A DNA stretch of 64,000 nt, from positions 62,001-126,000 of the forward strand of contig CABJAJ010000005.1 of NCBI GenBank assembly GCA_902363575.1. Direction: 5' to 3'. The notes below the pieces were generated by a model that searched no databases, was not told where the DNA came from, and was given only the letters and a program-made list of their open reading frames with translations. The stretch is from Rikenellaceae bacterium (GTDB lineage: Bacteria > Bacteroidota > Bacteroidia > Bacteroidales > Rikenellaceae). The stretch's first letter is position 1. Every line of letters starts with the position of its first letter. The translations under genes were made by a program, and so were the position numbers. Positions 1 through 6,979 of this stretch are shown here, in pieces.

Positions 1-257
1 GAAGCGGCAAGCCGTGAGAGCACCTCCGCGAGAGCATGCCGGGCTCCGACGCGGCCGATCCCGGGAAACCGACCGCTCGCGCCGTCCGTATCGCCCTCGG
101 CCAGCGCCAGCAGCACCAGACGCAGGTACTCCCCCCGCACGGCGTTTCCCCACTGCTCGCGGCGACGGCGTGCGGCCTGCCCGATCCCCGCCGCCGCCAT
201 GAGCGCGAAAGCCAGGGCCGCGGTCACGGCGCAGTAGATCGTCAGAATGAGCGTCAT
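1..257 (-). CDS. Partial membrane-anchored protein, C-terminus outside window
   Basis: Minus-strand frame open from an ATG at 257 to the window edge, 85 complete codons with no stop. It begins with one hydrophobic segment (MTLILTIYCAVTAALAFALM), followed by Arg-rich residues and then an amphipathic, Ala/Leu-rich stretch that could be the start of helical repeats such as HEAT. The start ATG overlaps the TGA of the gene at 254-622 (ATGA), so the two are probably translationally coupled. The full product cannot be identified from this fragment. Confidence 0.6.
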   Translation of the reverse strand, partial: MTLILTIYCAVTAALAFALMAAAGIGQAARRRREQWGNAVRGEYLRLVLLALAEGDTDGASGRFPGIGRVGARHALAEVLSRLAA

Positions 258-622
258 ACGGTGCGCATCAGTTCGTTGGCCACCTTCCCCCGCAGCCGGG
301 CGAGGCTCACGGGAAAGGTCATGTATTGATCCACGCCGCACTCGAGCAGGCCGAGCACCACCTGTTCCGACTGCTGCCACGAAACCACATAAACCTGCGG
401 ACGCCGTAGGCCCGGCGGGCGCAGCGTGTGCACCACGTCGCGGCCGCAGAGAAAAGGGGTCGCCGTGAGCAGAATCACCAGGTCGAATCCGACCGCGCGG
501 CACACCCCCTCCATGTCGTCCATCCCCCCGACCGCTCTCAGTTCGGCGTCGAGGTCGGCCAGCGAGAGCGTGACCAGATGGCGGAGGAAAGCGTTTTCGG
601 AGACGACGAGTATTCGGTGCAT
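254..622 (-). CDS. Degenerate response-regulator receiver-like protein
   Basis: 122 residues, start ATG at 622 (MHRILVVSENAF). The size and the alternating hydrophobic strands match a stand-alone CheY-like receiver domain. The phosphorylation residues look lost: the acidic pair after strand 1 is SE, the usual Asp after strand 3 falls in the run DLVILLTATP with no Asp at the acceptor position, and the conserved Lys of the TKP motif is Phe (TFPV). It may therefore be a pseudo-receiver acting by protein contacts. It is coupled by an ATGA overlap to the membrane protein leaving the window. The longer in-frame upstream extension lacks a plausible start and runs across the divergent rplU promoter, so it was not used. 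Confidence 0.65.
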   Translation of the reverse strand: MHRILVVSENAFLRHLVTLSLADLDAELRAVGGMDDMEGVCRAVGFDLVILLTATPFLCGRDVVHTLRPPGLRRPQVYVVSWQQSEQVVLGLLECGVDQYMTFPVSLARLRGKVANELMRTV

Positions 623-704
623 AGGGGCAAAAATTCGGTTCGCAGCCGTTCCCACCGAAAAATATGCCAAAGATCGGAACGGACAAAAAAAGTTCCCCGG
701 GGTG

Positions 705-734
705 TTGTATCTACGATAAAAATGCCTATATTTG
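705..734 (+). promoter_or_regulatory. Bacteroidetes promoter for rplU-rpmA
   Basis: TTG at 705-707, a 19-bp spacer and TATATTTG at 727-734 match the Bacteroidetes -33/-7 consensus. It lies 39 bp before the rplU ATG. Confidence 0.75.
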
Positions 735-773
735 CAGGCTGAATTTATGCAAAGACACATACAATTCCATTCA

Positions 774-1085
774 ATGTACGTTATAGTAGAGATCGCAGGT
801 CAGCAATTCAAGGCTGAAAAGGGTCGGAAACTCTATGTTCACCGTCTCCGGGGCGAAGAAAATTCGTCCGTGAGTTTCGACAAAGTCCTGCTAACAGACA
901 ACGACGGTCAGGTCAAGGTGGGCGCACCTGTAGTAGAAGGCGCCTCGGTACAGTGCAAGATCATCAAGCACCTGAAAGACGACAAGGTGCTGGTGTTCAA
1001 GAAAAAGCGCAGGACGGGCTATCAGAAGCAGAACGGTCATCGTCAATATCTGACCCAGGTGCTCGTCGAAGAAATCGTCGCATAA
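774..1085 (+). CDS. rplU: 50S ribosomal protein L21
   Basis: 103 residues beginning [17 protein letters not shown], the typical L21 N-terminus, and ending in the basic segment [16 protein letters not shown] that contacts 23S rRNA. A longer frame from a TTG at 732 exists but would begin inside the -7 element, so the ATG at 774 is chosen. It is followed 15 bp later by rpmA, the usual L21-L27 operon. Confidence 0.97.
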   Translation: MYVIVEIAGQQFKAEKGRKLYVHRLRGEENSSVSFDKVLLTDNDGQVKVGAPVVEGASVQCKIIKHLKDDKVLVFKKKRRTGYQKQNGHRQYLTQVLVEEIVA

Positions 1086-1100
1086 TTAATTTAGAGAATC

Positions 1101-1361
1101 ATGGCACACAAAAAAGGTGTAGGTAGTTCCAAGAACGGCCGCGAGTCGGAAAGCAAGCGACTCGGCGTAAAACTTTTCGGTGGTCAGTTCGCTAAGGCCG
1201 GCAACATCATCGTACGTCAGCGGGGCACCGTGCACAACCCCGGCGAGAACGTGGGCATCGGGAAGGATCACACGCTCTTCGCGCTTATCGACGGCACGGT
1301 CGCATTCTGCAAGAAATCGAGCGGCAAATCGTATGTGAGCGTAACTCCTCTGTCGGAGTAG
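1101..1361 (+). CDS. rpmA: 50S ribosomal protein L27
   Basis: 86 residues, [22 protein letters not shown], the highly conserved L27 N-terminus that reaches toward the peptidyl-transferase centre. The start is direct, without the cleavable N-terminal extension known from Firmicutes L27. Second gene of the rplU operon, followed by a strong terminator at 1381-1415. Confidence 0.97.
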   Translation: MAHKKGVGSSKNGRESESKRLGVKLFGGQFAKAGNIIVRQRGTVHNPGENVGIGKDHTLFALIDGTVAFCKKSSGKSYVSVTPLSE

Positions 1362-1380
1362 CCGCAAACCACATATCCAA

Positions 1381-1415
1381 ACAAGCCGGACTTTCGGGTC
1401 CGGCTTGTTTTTTAT
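1381..1415 (+). terminator. Rho-independent terminator of rplU-rpmA
   Basis: A 10-bp stem (ACAAGCCGGA with TCCGGCTTGT) around an 8-nt loop, followed by a T tract (TTTTTATT). Confidence 0.88.
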
Positions 1416-1463
1416 TCCCCTTTCCCGCCGGTCGGTTGCAGCGATGCTCCCGGACCGTGCGGA

Positions 1464-2147
1464 CTATTCGTTCTGCGTCTGTGCGGGTGCCTTGCCGACG
1501 GTCTGGGCCAGCGCGAAGAAGTAACGGGCGGGGTCGAGCTGCAGCAGTTCGAGCAGCCCTGCCTCGTCGGCGCTGCCGCGCGTGATCGAGCGCAGGCCGT
1601 GGCCGGCGGTGTAGAGATTGACGTTCTCGGCATATCCCGCAGCGTCCTGGCCGCACAGGTAGCGGACGTGCTCGGCCGGAATGTCGCGCCCCTCGTATTT
1701 GCCGAGGTCGGCGATATAAACCAGATTCAGCGGGGCCGCATAGGCGAACTCCTGCATGGCTGTCAGGTGCCGGTGGTCGCCCTCCGCCACCCGGACGAGC
1801 CTGCCCGCAGCCGCGTCGTAGCGGTAAACCCCTTCGGGGAAGAAAGCGTAAACGGTGATGGGATAAAGCCCCAGAGCCGAAGGCGCCGTCAGGTGTCCGT
1901 CCGCGCGATTAACGCCCCCGGCGGCCCACATCACGCCCGAAAGCTCTTCGAGCGTGAGCGCTTCCCGGCCATACTCGCGCCATGAACGGCGGTCGGCAAG
2001 GGCTTCGTTGATGCTCAGCCCTGCTGCGAGCTCCGGTTTTTGCAGGGCGATCTCGTCGTTCAGGACGACTTTCGTTTCGGTCTTGCGATTCGGCTGCGGA
2101 GCGCAGGCGCACAGGAGCAGCGCCAGTCCGATTCCTATTCTATACAT
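1464..2147 (-). CDS. Nitroreductase-like (SagB/ThcOx-type) lipoprotein
   Basis: 227 residues from the ATG at 2147. The signal peptide ends in a lipobox (LLLCAC), so it is probably a periplasm-facing lipoprotein. The body has nitroreductase-superfamily hallmarks: a RRSWREYGREALTLEELSG segment (the N-terminal R(S/R)xR motif), then GGVNRADG, ALGLYPITVYAF, and a C-terminal GHGLRSITRG in place of the usual FMN-binding stretch. The family uses FMN to oxidise or reduce small molecules; the substrate is unknown. A longer frame back to 2234 would read through the promoter (TATCTTTG, 2207-2214). Confidence 0.8.
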   Translation of the reverse strand: MYRIGIGLALLLCACAPQPNRKTETKVVLNDEIALQKPELAAGLSINEALADRRSWREYGREALTLEELSGVMWAAGGVNRADGHLTAPSALGLYPITVYAFFPEGVYRYDAAAGRLVRVAEGDHRHLTAMQEFAYAAPLNLVYIADLGKYEGRDIPAEHVRYLCGQDAAGYAENVNLYTAGHGLRSITRGSADEAGLLELLQLDPARYFFALAQTVGKAPAQTQNE

Positions 2148-2206
2148 AACTTCAGGTTTTGAGGTGATCTCGATTTTACGATGCCTGCCTGTCCGGGCGG
2201 CTGGAA

Positions 2207-2234
2207 CAAAGATATGTATTTCAACCGGAAACAA
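2207..2234 (-). promoter_or_regulatory. Promoter of nitroreductase-like lipoprotein
   Basis: On the minus strand, TATCTTTG at 2214-2207 is preceded by TTG at 2234-2232 (17-bp spacer). It lies about 60 bp upstream of the ATG at 2147. Confidence 0.55.
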
Positions 2235-2267
2235 CCTCTTTCTTCCGACATTTTTTTAGCAGACCGG

Positions 2268-2300
2268 TGCAAAAAGACCGGTTCCTCATGGAACCGGCCC
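2268..2300 (-). terminator. Orphan minus-strand terminator-like hairpin
   Basis: CCGGTTCC and GGAACCGG (2278-2285 and 2290-2297) form an 8-bp stem. Read on the minus strand it is followed by TCTTTTTG. No convincing minus-strand gene lies to its right (2300-2670), and I see no coding signal in that 370-bp stretch, which otherwise only holds the tRNA promoter at its end. Confidence 0.45.
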
Positions 2301-2609
2301 GAACGGAACAAGTGGATCGATTATCTCCCCATCGACGCAAAACAGGGCCTCTCGGCAGACCTGAACCCGTTTTCCGGTTGGAGAATAAGCCCGCCGGAGT
2401 CCGGACAAGAGACAACCGGATCGCCCCCCCGTATGCCGGTGCTTTGTCCGTCTCCACGGCAGCCGACCTGTCGAAATAGCGACCGACCGAGCGCGGTATT
2501 GCCGGAGTAAACAGGCCGGCGGCAACCCTTCCAGGCCGCACGCGAGACCCGCCGCATCGTCGCCAAGCATTTTTCGACACGGTTTTTGCACAAAAAATCG
2601 GCGGGCTAT

Positions 2610-2639
2610 TTGGAATTTTGAAATTTGTGCGTATCTTTG
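2610..2639 (+). promoter_or_regulatory. Promoter of tRNA-Phe (left copy)
   Basis: TTG at 2610-2612, a 19-bp spacer and TATCTTTG at 2632-2639 lie 36 bp before the tRNA. The right-hand tRNA copy has no such sequence, so this is the native chromosomal promoter. Confidence 0.75.
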
Positions 2640-2674
2640 CACACGCTTTCGACACAAAAGCAGTTACAAACGAT

Positions 2675-2747
2675 GGTGCCATAGCTCAGTTGGTAGAGCA
2701 AAGGACTGAAAATCCTTGTGTCGGCGGTTCGATTCCTCCTGGTACCA
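2675..2747 (+). tRNA. tRNA-Phe(GAA), left copy / attL
   Basis: 73 nt, anticodon GAA at 2708-2710, acceptor GGTGCCA paired with TGGTACC, discriminator A, CCA not encoded. The T stem is GGCGG/CCTCC with one C.T mismatch at pair 51-63. It has the native promoter. The first 51 nt, plus 2 nt upstream, are identical to the right copy, while the T stem differs, so the 3' part is probably element-derived. This is probably the only transcribed copy. Confidence 0.93.
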
Positions 2748-2757
2748 CTTCAAAATC

Positions 2758-2795
2758 AACGACTTACAGCAATGTAGGTCGTTTTTCTTTTGTCT
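2758..2795 (+). terminator. Terminator of left tRNA-Phe
   Basis: AACGACTTACA and TGTAGGTCGTT form an 11-bp stem with GCAA loop, followed by TTTCTTTTGTCTTTTT. It is the diverged counterpart of the hairpin after the right tRNA copy, so the element appears to bring its own tRNA 3' end and terminator. Confidence 0.8.
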
Positions 2796-2831
2796 TTTTC
2801 AGAGCGGTTTTACGGTGGTCTGAGGCTTTGA

Positions 2832-2852
2832 GTTAAACCGAGAGTTAAACCG
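2832..2852 (+). promoter_or_regulatory. Putative integrase arm-type sites, left end
   Basis: GTTAAACCG occurs at 2832-2840 and 2844-2852, two direct copies with 12-bp period, 10-30 bp before the integrase ATG. The same 9-mer, with the same spacing and orientation, occurs at 13169-13189. Position at both element ends suggests recombinase arm-binding sites; the left pair may also repress int. Confidence 0.6.
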
Positions 2853-2861
2853 AAAATCACT

Positions 2862-4064
2862 ATGGATGCAGGTGTTAACATTCTCTGTTACAAATCAAAA
2901 ACTCTTGCAAACGGCGCACATCCGCTCATGATTCGTGTCTGTAAAGATGGAAAAAAGAAATACGTTAGTCTTGGCGTATCTGTTTTACCTCAATTTTGGG
3001 ACTTTACAAAGAACCAACCGAAAAAGAATTGTCCCAACAAGGCATATATCGAAAAGATTATTGCGGACAAGAGTAGCGAGTTTGCCGAGCGCATCATCGA
3101 ACTGAAAGCCGAGAAGAAAGAATTTACAGCCACGACGTTAACTGAACGCCTGACCGACAGCACACGAGCAAAACGCACGGTCGGGGAGGTGTTCCAATCT
3201 CAAATTGAGAATTTGAAACAAACGGGGCGAACGGGCTATGCTCTTTCTCACAGGGAGGTCTACAATTCCTTGCTGAAATTCAATGGGCATCTGAATATCT
3301 ATTTTTCAGACATCGACACGGTTTGGCTGAAACGCTATGAAACGTGGTTGCGGGGGCAGGACTTTTCAGAAAATACGATAGGTCGTCGATTCCGTACCTT
3401 ACGTGCAGTCTATAACGTAGCCATTGAGGAAAAGTGTGTGAAAGCGGAGTATTACCCATTCAAATCTTACAAGGTTTCCAAACTGCACCAAGCGACAGCG
3501 AAACGAGCCATAAGCAAGGCCGACATCATGCGGATTATCGAATACCGCAGTAATGATTTCTACAAGCAATTTGCAGTCGATTTGTTTGCGTTCGGTTACT
3601 TCATGGGAGGTATCAATTTCGTGGATATAGCATACCTCAAAACCGATAATATTGTGGATGGGAGGTTAATCTACACACGGCGAAAGACGCACAAGCTAAT
3701 AAGGTTACCTTTACAGCCAAAAGCGCAGGCGATTATAGAGCGTTACCGACAAGACGGTGCGCTCTTTTTGTTTCCGATACTTTCTGCATTTCATAAGACC
3801 GAGCAACAGCAACGCAACCGAGTTCACAAAGTCATTTCCAAAGTGAACGAGCGACTGAAAGAGGTGGGGAAAGAGTTGGAAATACCTATTGACTTAACGA
3901 CCTATGTTTCGCGGCATAGCTTTGCAACCGTATTGAAACGTGAGGGCGTTAGCACGTCGATAATTTGTGAATCGCTGGGGCACAGTTCCGAGAAAATCAC
4001 GCAGATTTATCTCGACAGTTTCGAGAACAGCCAAATCGACGCCGCAATGGCTCATCTGTTATAG
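2862..4064 (+). CDS. int: Tyrosine recombinase / integrase
   Basis: 400 residues. An N-terminal arm-binding region (about 1-95) is followed by a SAM-like core-binding domain (about 100-205) and a catalytic domain. Catalytic residues visible near the C-terminus are R351-H352 (SRHSFATVL), H374 (LGHSS) and the nucleophile Y383 (IYLDS). The usual first Arg is not evident: the region reads MGGINFVDIAYLK, as in several Bacteroides recombinases such as IntDOT that lack it. It sits 115 bp inside attL and reads into the element. It should catalyse integration and excision at tRNA-Phe. Confidence 0.93.
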   Translation: MDAGVNILCYKSKTLANGAHPLMIRVCKDGKKKYVSLGVSVLPQFWDFTKNQPKKNCPNKAYIEKIIADKSSEFAERIIELKAEKKEFTATTLTERLTDSTRAKRTVGEVFQSQIENLKQTGRTGYALSHREVYNSLLKFNGHLNIYFSDIDTVWLKRYETWLRGQDFSENTIGRRFRTLRAVYNVAIEEKCVKAEYYPFKSYKVSKLHQATAKRAISKADIMRIIEYRSNDFYKQFAVDLFAFGYFMGGINFVDIAYLKTDNIVDGRLIYTRRKTHKLIRLPLQPKAQAIIERYRQDGALFLFPILSAFHKTEQQQRNRVHKVISKVNERLKEVGKELEIPIDLTTYVSRHSFATVLKREGVSTSIICESLGHSSEKITQIYLDSFENSQIDAAMAHLL

Positions 4065-4122
4065 AGAGGGAAAAAGAGGTCAGGGATTAATCGCCCTGAC
4101 CTCTGCAAACCTTAAGCAATTC

Positions 4123-4962
4123 CTAACCGAGATACTGTGTCAGCATCTCCATAATCAACTGCTCTCGTGCCACTCCCTTTATCTTGTGAGGATTCATAAT
4201 CTGGTCGGCTTGGTCGCGTGTGAGGTCGTTAATCTTCCGCTCCATTTCCGCCGTGAACACCTCGAAATCTTCATCGGGATTCATTCGCTTGATGATAAAG
4301 TCGATTAAATATCTGTTCATAAGGAATTTATCCTTGAATTTTCCCTGTGCGGCCTTATACCACCTGCTGCTGGAACGATACCACGTTTCATCCTCAAAGA
4401 CTTTGGGCAGTTGTTTCGTGTTCAGACATTCCACCAAGTCTTTTGCTTGCAGGGAGTTCTTGCCGAAACACCACAGCGAAATTGTGGAGAGGGGACAAGC
4501 CCTGCCGTGCAGGAACATCGCAAAATCGAATACCTCGTTTGCTTCTTTGAGCATCATGGCAGGTGCGGCCATGTAATCCGACTTTTTCCAAACGGTGGTG
4601 CAGATGTTCATTTGTGCGATGACCTCTGTAATGGACAACTCGGCATTGAGGGGTTCGCAAATCACGAGATCATTCAAATCCAACTCCAAATTCTGATAAG
4701 CTATCAATCGGTGCTGACCGTCCAATACGGCGTAATACTTGCCTGCATCCTCGTTGGGAATCTCTCTCCCTTTCAAATCCATCAGACGACCGCCCATCCG
4801 AATCACTTTTTCGCCATCGGTTACCGTGATAGGGGTTAGCTGTCCATAGGCTTTCATGGATTTCTCTTTCTGCTTCACGATTTTGTCGTTTACAGGGCGG
4901 TTTCCCTTGACGAATGCAAACTGACGCTGGGCGTCATCCATTGAAATAACCATCTTTTTCAT
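4123..4962 (-). CDS. ParB/sulfiredoxin-fold-like protein with DGQHRL motif
   Basis: 279 residues from the ATG at 4962 (MKKMVISMDDAQ); a GTG at 5046 would add 28 residues and cannot be excluded. The N-terminal third has a ParB-like layout: a segment on what to do with neighbours (YGQLTPITVTDG) followed by AVLDGQHRLIAYQNL, the signature loop of ParB/Srx nucleotide-binding domains. The rest is helical and charged, with no DNA-binding motif that I recognise. Such proteins on mobile elements serve in partition or regulation, or as DndB-like regulators. Convergent with int. All Trp codons are TGG. Confidence 0.65.
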   Translation of the reverse strand: MKKMVISMDDAQRQFAFVKGNRPVNDKIVKQKEKSMKAYGQLTPITVTDGEKVIRMGGRLMDLKGREIPNEDAGKYYAVLDGQHRLIAYQNLELDLNDLVICEPLNAELSITEVIAQMNICTTVWKKSDYMAAPAMMLKEANEVFDFAMFLHGRACPLSTISLWCFGKNSLQAKDLVECLNTKQLPKVFEDETWYRSSSRWYKAAQGKFKDKFLMNRYLIDFIIKRMNPDEDFEVFTAEMERKINDLTRDQADQIMNPHKIKGVAREQLIMEMLTQYLG

Positions 4963-5283
4963 GGCTTTTACATACTCTGTCCTTTCTGCAGAGGGGCTGA
5001 TAATGGCTGCAATCCCTGCCCAAGGATTGCAGACCGCAAAGAACACCCTTGCGGCAGGGCAAAGGTCAGCATAAAATGAAATCGTTATATCCTATTGAAT
5101 AGCGAGTTAGCGACGATACGCAGGCTTATTTGAATTATATATTGAAAATATTTATTAAATTGCTTGACTTTTGGTTAAATATTTTATATCTTTGCAAAGC
5201 AATTCAGAGATACTATCTTCCATTCGATACAGATTGTGTTCATTCTTGTTAAGGCAGATTCGTCTGCCTTTTCTTTGCGTGGT

Positions 5284-5355
5284 GTTACCACATTTTTTGA
5301 GTGCGAAATGAAGATTTCCTTTAATAAGATAGTTTCAGAATCGAAAAATATGGAA
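5284..5355. repeat. Long direct repeat, copy 1
   Basis: Starts GTTACCACATTTTTTGAGTG. The first 33 bp are identical to 5634-5666 and the next ~40 bp are diverged but alignable. The offset is exactly 350 bp. It lies in a T/A-rich non-coding tract (4963-5945) between the ParB-like gene and the winged-helix gene. Confidence 0.8.
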
Positions 5356-5429
5356 TCGTTAAAAAGTGCATCCACTAAAAACAAGCACTTTCAACGACGC
5401 ATCATGTAATAGCGAGAACAAATTATTGA

Positions 5430-5560
5430 TGCAAAAAACTTTTTATCGAAAAAAACGACGCACGATTTTTTTGCGATAATTTTTTTTCTCACGACTTGTG
5501 TGGTGAAAAACTTTTTTTGCCTGTTTTTTTATTCACGCATTTTTGCGTGTTAAAAAATAT
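5430..5560. other. Homopolymer-rich palindromic tract
   Basis: Runs of A and T surround short inverted repeats, for example AAAAAACG-ACGCA-CGATTTTTT near 5451-5471 and CACGCATTTTTGCGTG near 5533-5548. No coding potential is seen. Such easily melted DNA between direct repeats suggests an origin-like or regulatory region, but no specific family is recognised. Confidence 0.4.
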
Positions 5561-5633
5561 CGCTTAAAAAAGTATTCATCTTACTTGGTTGATGAATCCA
5601 TTTTTCGTGATTAAAACTGTTCTTTATTTATCG

Positions 5634-5705
5634 GTTACCACATTTTTTGAGTGCGAAATGAAGATTCCCTTTATAAGTATAGATTCAGTATCAGAAAAGA
5701 TGGAA
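5634..5705. repeat. Long direct repeat, copy 2
   Basis: Counterpart of 5284-5355: 33 identical leading bases, then a related AT-rich tail (TTCAG, AGATGGAA). Confidence 0.8.
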
Positions 5706-5754
5706 GATTCCAGATAAAGAGATAGTAGGTTTTTGAATGACGGGATAGATAGTC

Positions 5755-5793
5755 GCTCAAAACTGTCCTGTGCAAACTGCTCAAAAGTGTCCT
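5755..5793. repeat. Iteron-like direct repeat pair
   Basis: GCTCAAAACTGTCCT (5755-5769) and GCTCAAAAGTGTCCT (5779-5793), 24-bp period, one mismatch. They lie about 190 bp upstream of the winged-helix gene, an arrangement seen with plasmid initiator proteins and their iterons. Confidence 0.45.
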
Positions 5794-5945
5794 ATATATA
5801 CATTACCTACTTATACACTACCTATTTAAGTCGTCCCGACCATGTACTACCATATTAAAGACCGCAGGTGATTCGATAACCGCAAACAGGCCAAAGACCA
5901 TTATGGCGTTGCCTGCTTTCGCAAACTGCTACACTTAAAAGAGAT

Positions 5946-5953
5946 TATATTTG
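5946..5953 (+). promoter_or_regulatory. Promoter -7 element of interrupted winged-helix gene
   Basis: TATATTTG, a perfect TAnnTTTG match, 27 bp before the ATG at 5981. No clear TTG is seen at the -33 position. Confidence 0.5.
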
Positions 5954-5980
5954 CGAACAATAAAAATTCCATTGCTAACG

Positions 5981-6832
5981 ATGAATTACACAGTAATCCC
6001 CAAATCAATCGTGAACTTTCAGACAGGCAACAGTAAGCCTATTGATATTTACGTGTGAGCCATCATTAAATGTTGCTCCAACCACAAGACGAATACTTCC
6101 CATGTAACACAAGAAAAGCTATCCTTGCTTACGGGATTGGATGAACGCGCCATTAGAAGGCGTATTAAACGCTTAAAAGATGCAGGTTATCTGACCATAC
6201 AGACCACCATTAAAGAGGATGGAGACAAAGGCTTTATAAAGCGGAACACGTACTATATAAAGCCAGCAAGTGAAAATTACTTTTTCCTCAATAACGATTT
6301 TTTTAAGAAATGCTATCCTGCCAAGATTGCAGGGTTTCTGCTGTTATTAAAGGCAATATGCCTAAATAATACCGATACCGTCCAATGAAACAATAGTCAA
6401 ATTGCAAAGGTTATCGGATTATCGAGAAATACGACAACTGCCCTTATTAAAGAGTGCCAACAATTAGGACTTATTAAGGCCATAGAGAAAGGTTATGAAC
6501 TGGCGGCAGGCTGTTTTATCAATTCCTCGGTCAGAAAGACCGATGCAGGGATTTATAAGGAGATATGTGATTTCTGCAAGGTGAAGGGTGTTGCCGTTCC
6601 TCAATGGGACAAGCGGGCTATGTCTGTACTGCTTACCAAGTACAATGCGGTAGGTTTACCGAGTACAGAGCCGATAAGCCTAACTTATCAACTCAATAAA
6701 CGGTGCAAGAATTTACCTGAAAAGGTATCGTTGCCCTACTTTATAAAGGCCCTCGATATGCAGGAGCAATATCGGGAGGTGGTAAACCGAGATAGGCAGG
6801 ACAAAGAAGATTTCAAAGGTTTTGCATTTTAG
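5981..6832 (+). pseudogene. Winged-helix (RepA-like) protein with two in-frame TGA codons
   Basis: One frame of 284 codons from ATG 5981 to TAG 6832 is broken only by TGA at 6056-6058 (codon 26) and 6386-6388 (codon 136). There are no frameshifts and no internal TAA or TAG. Reading TGA as Trp gives IYVWAIIKCC and DTVQWNNSQIAKV, both natural contexts. The product would contain two helix-turn-helix units, LSLLTGLDERAIRRRIKRL (about 50-75) and NSQIAKVIGLSRNTTTALIK (about 137-160), like plasmid initiators or DnaD-type proteins. One TGG codon is also present (VPQWDKRA). A good promoter and iteron-like repeats lie upstream. It is either a decayed gene or one read with a TGA=Trp code; under the standard code only fragments are made. 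Confidence 0.75.
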
Positions 6833-6979
6833 ATATACAGCCCCCGTGCGTAAGCACGAGGGCTTTTCCCATTTAATAAGAAAATAACATATTTTCTAGA
6901 ATATCGATTTATAAGGCTGTTAATAATAAATCATCGTGATTATATCCGAACTAGTAAATAGTTATTCAGTAGTCATATG

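Noticed and set aside
2221..2682. A 153-codon minus-strand frame in the gap before tRNA-Phe.
   Set aside because: It runs antisense through the tRNA promoter region and across a hairpin, with no motif or start signal.
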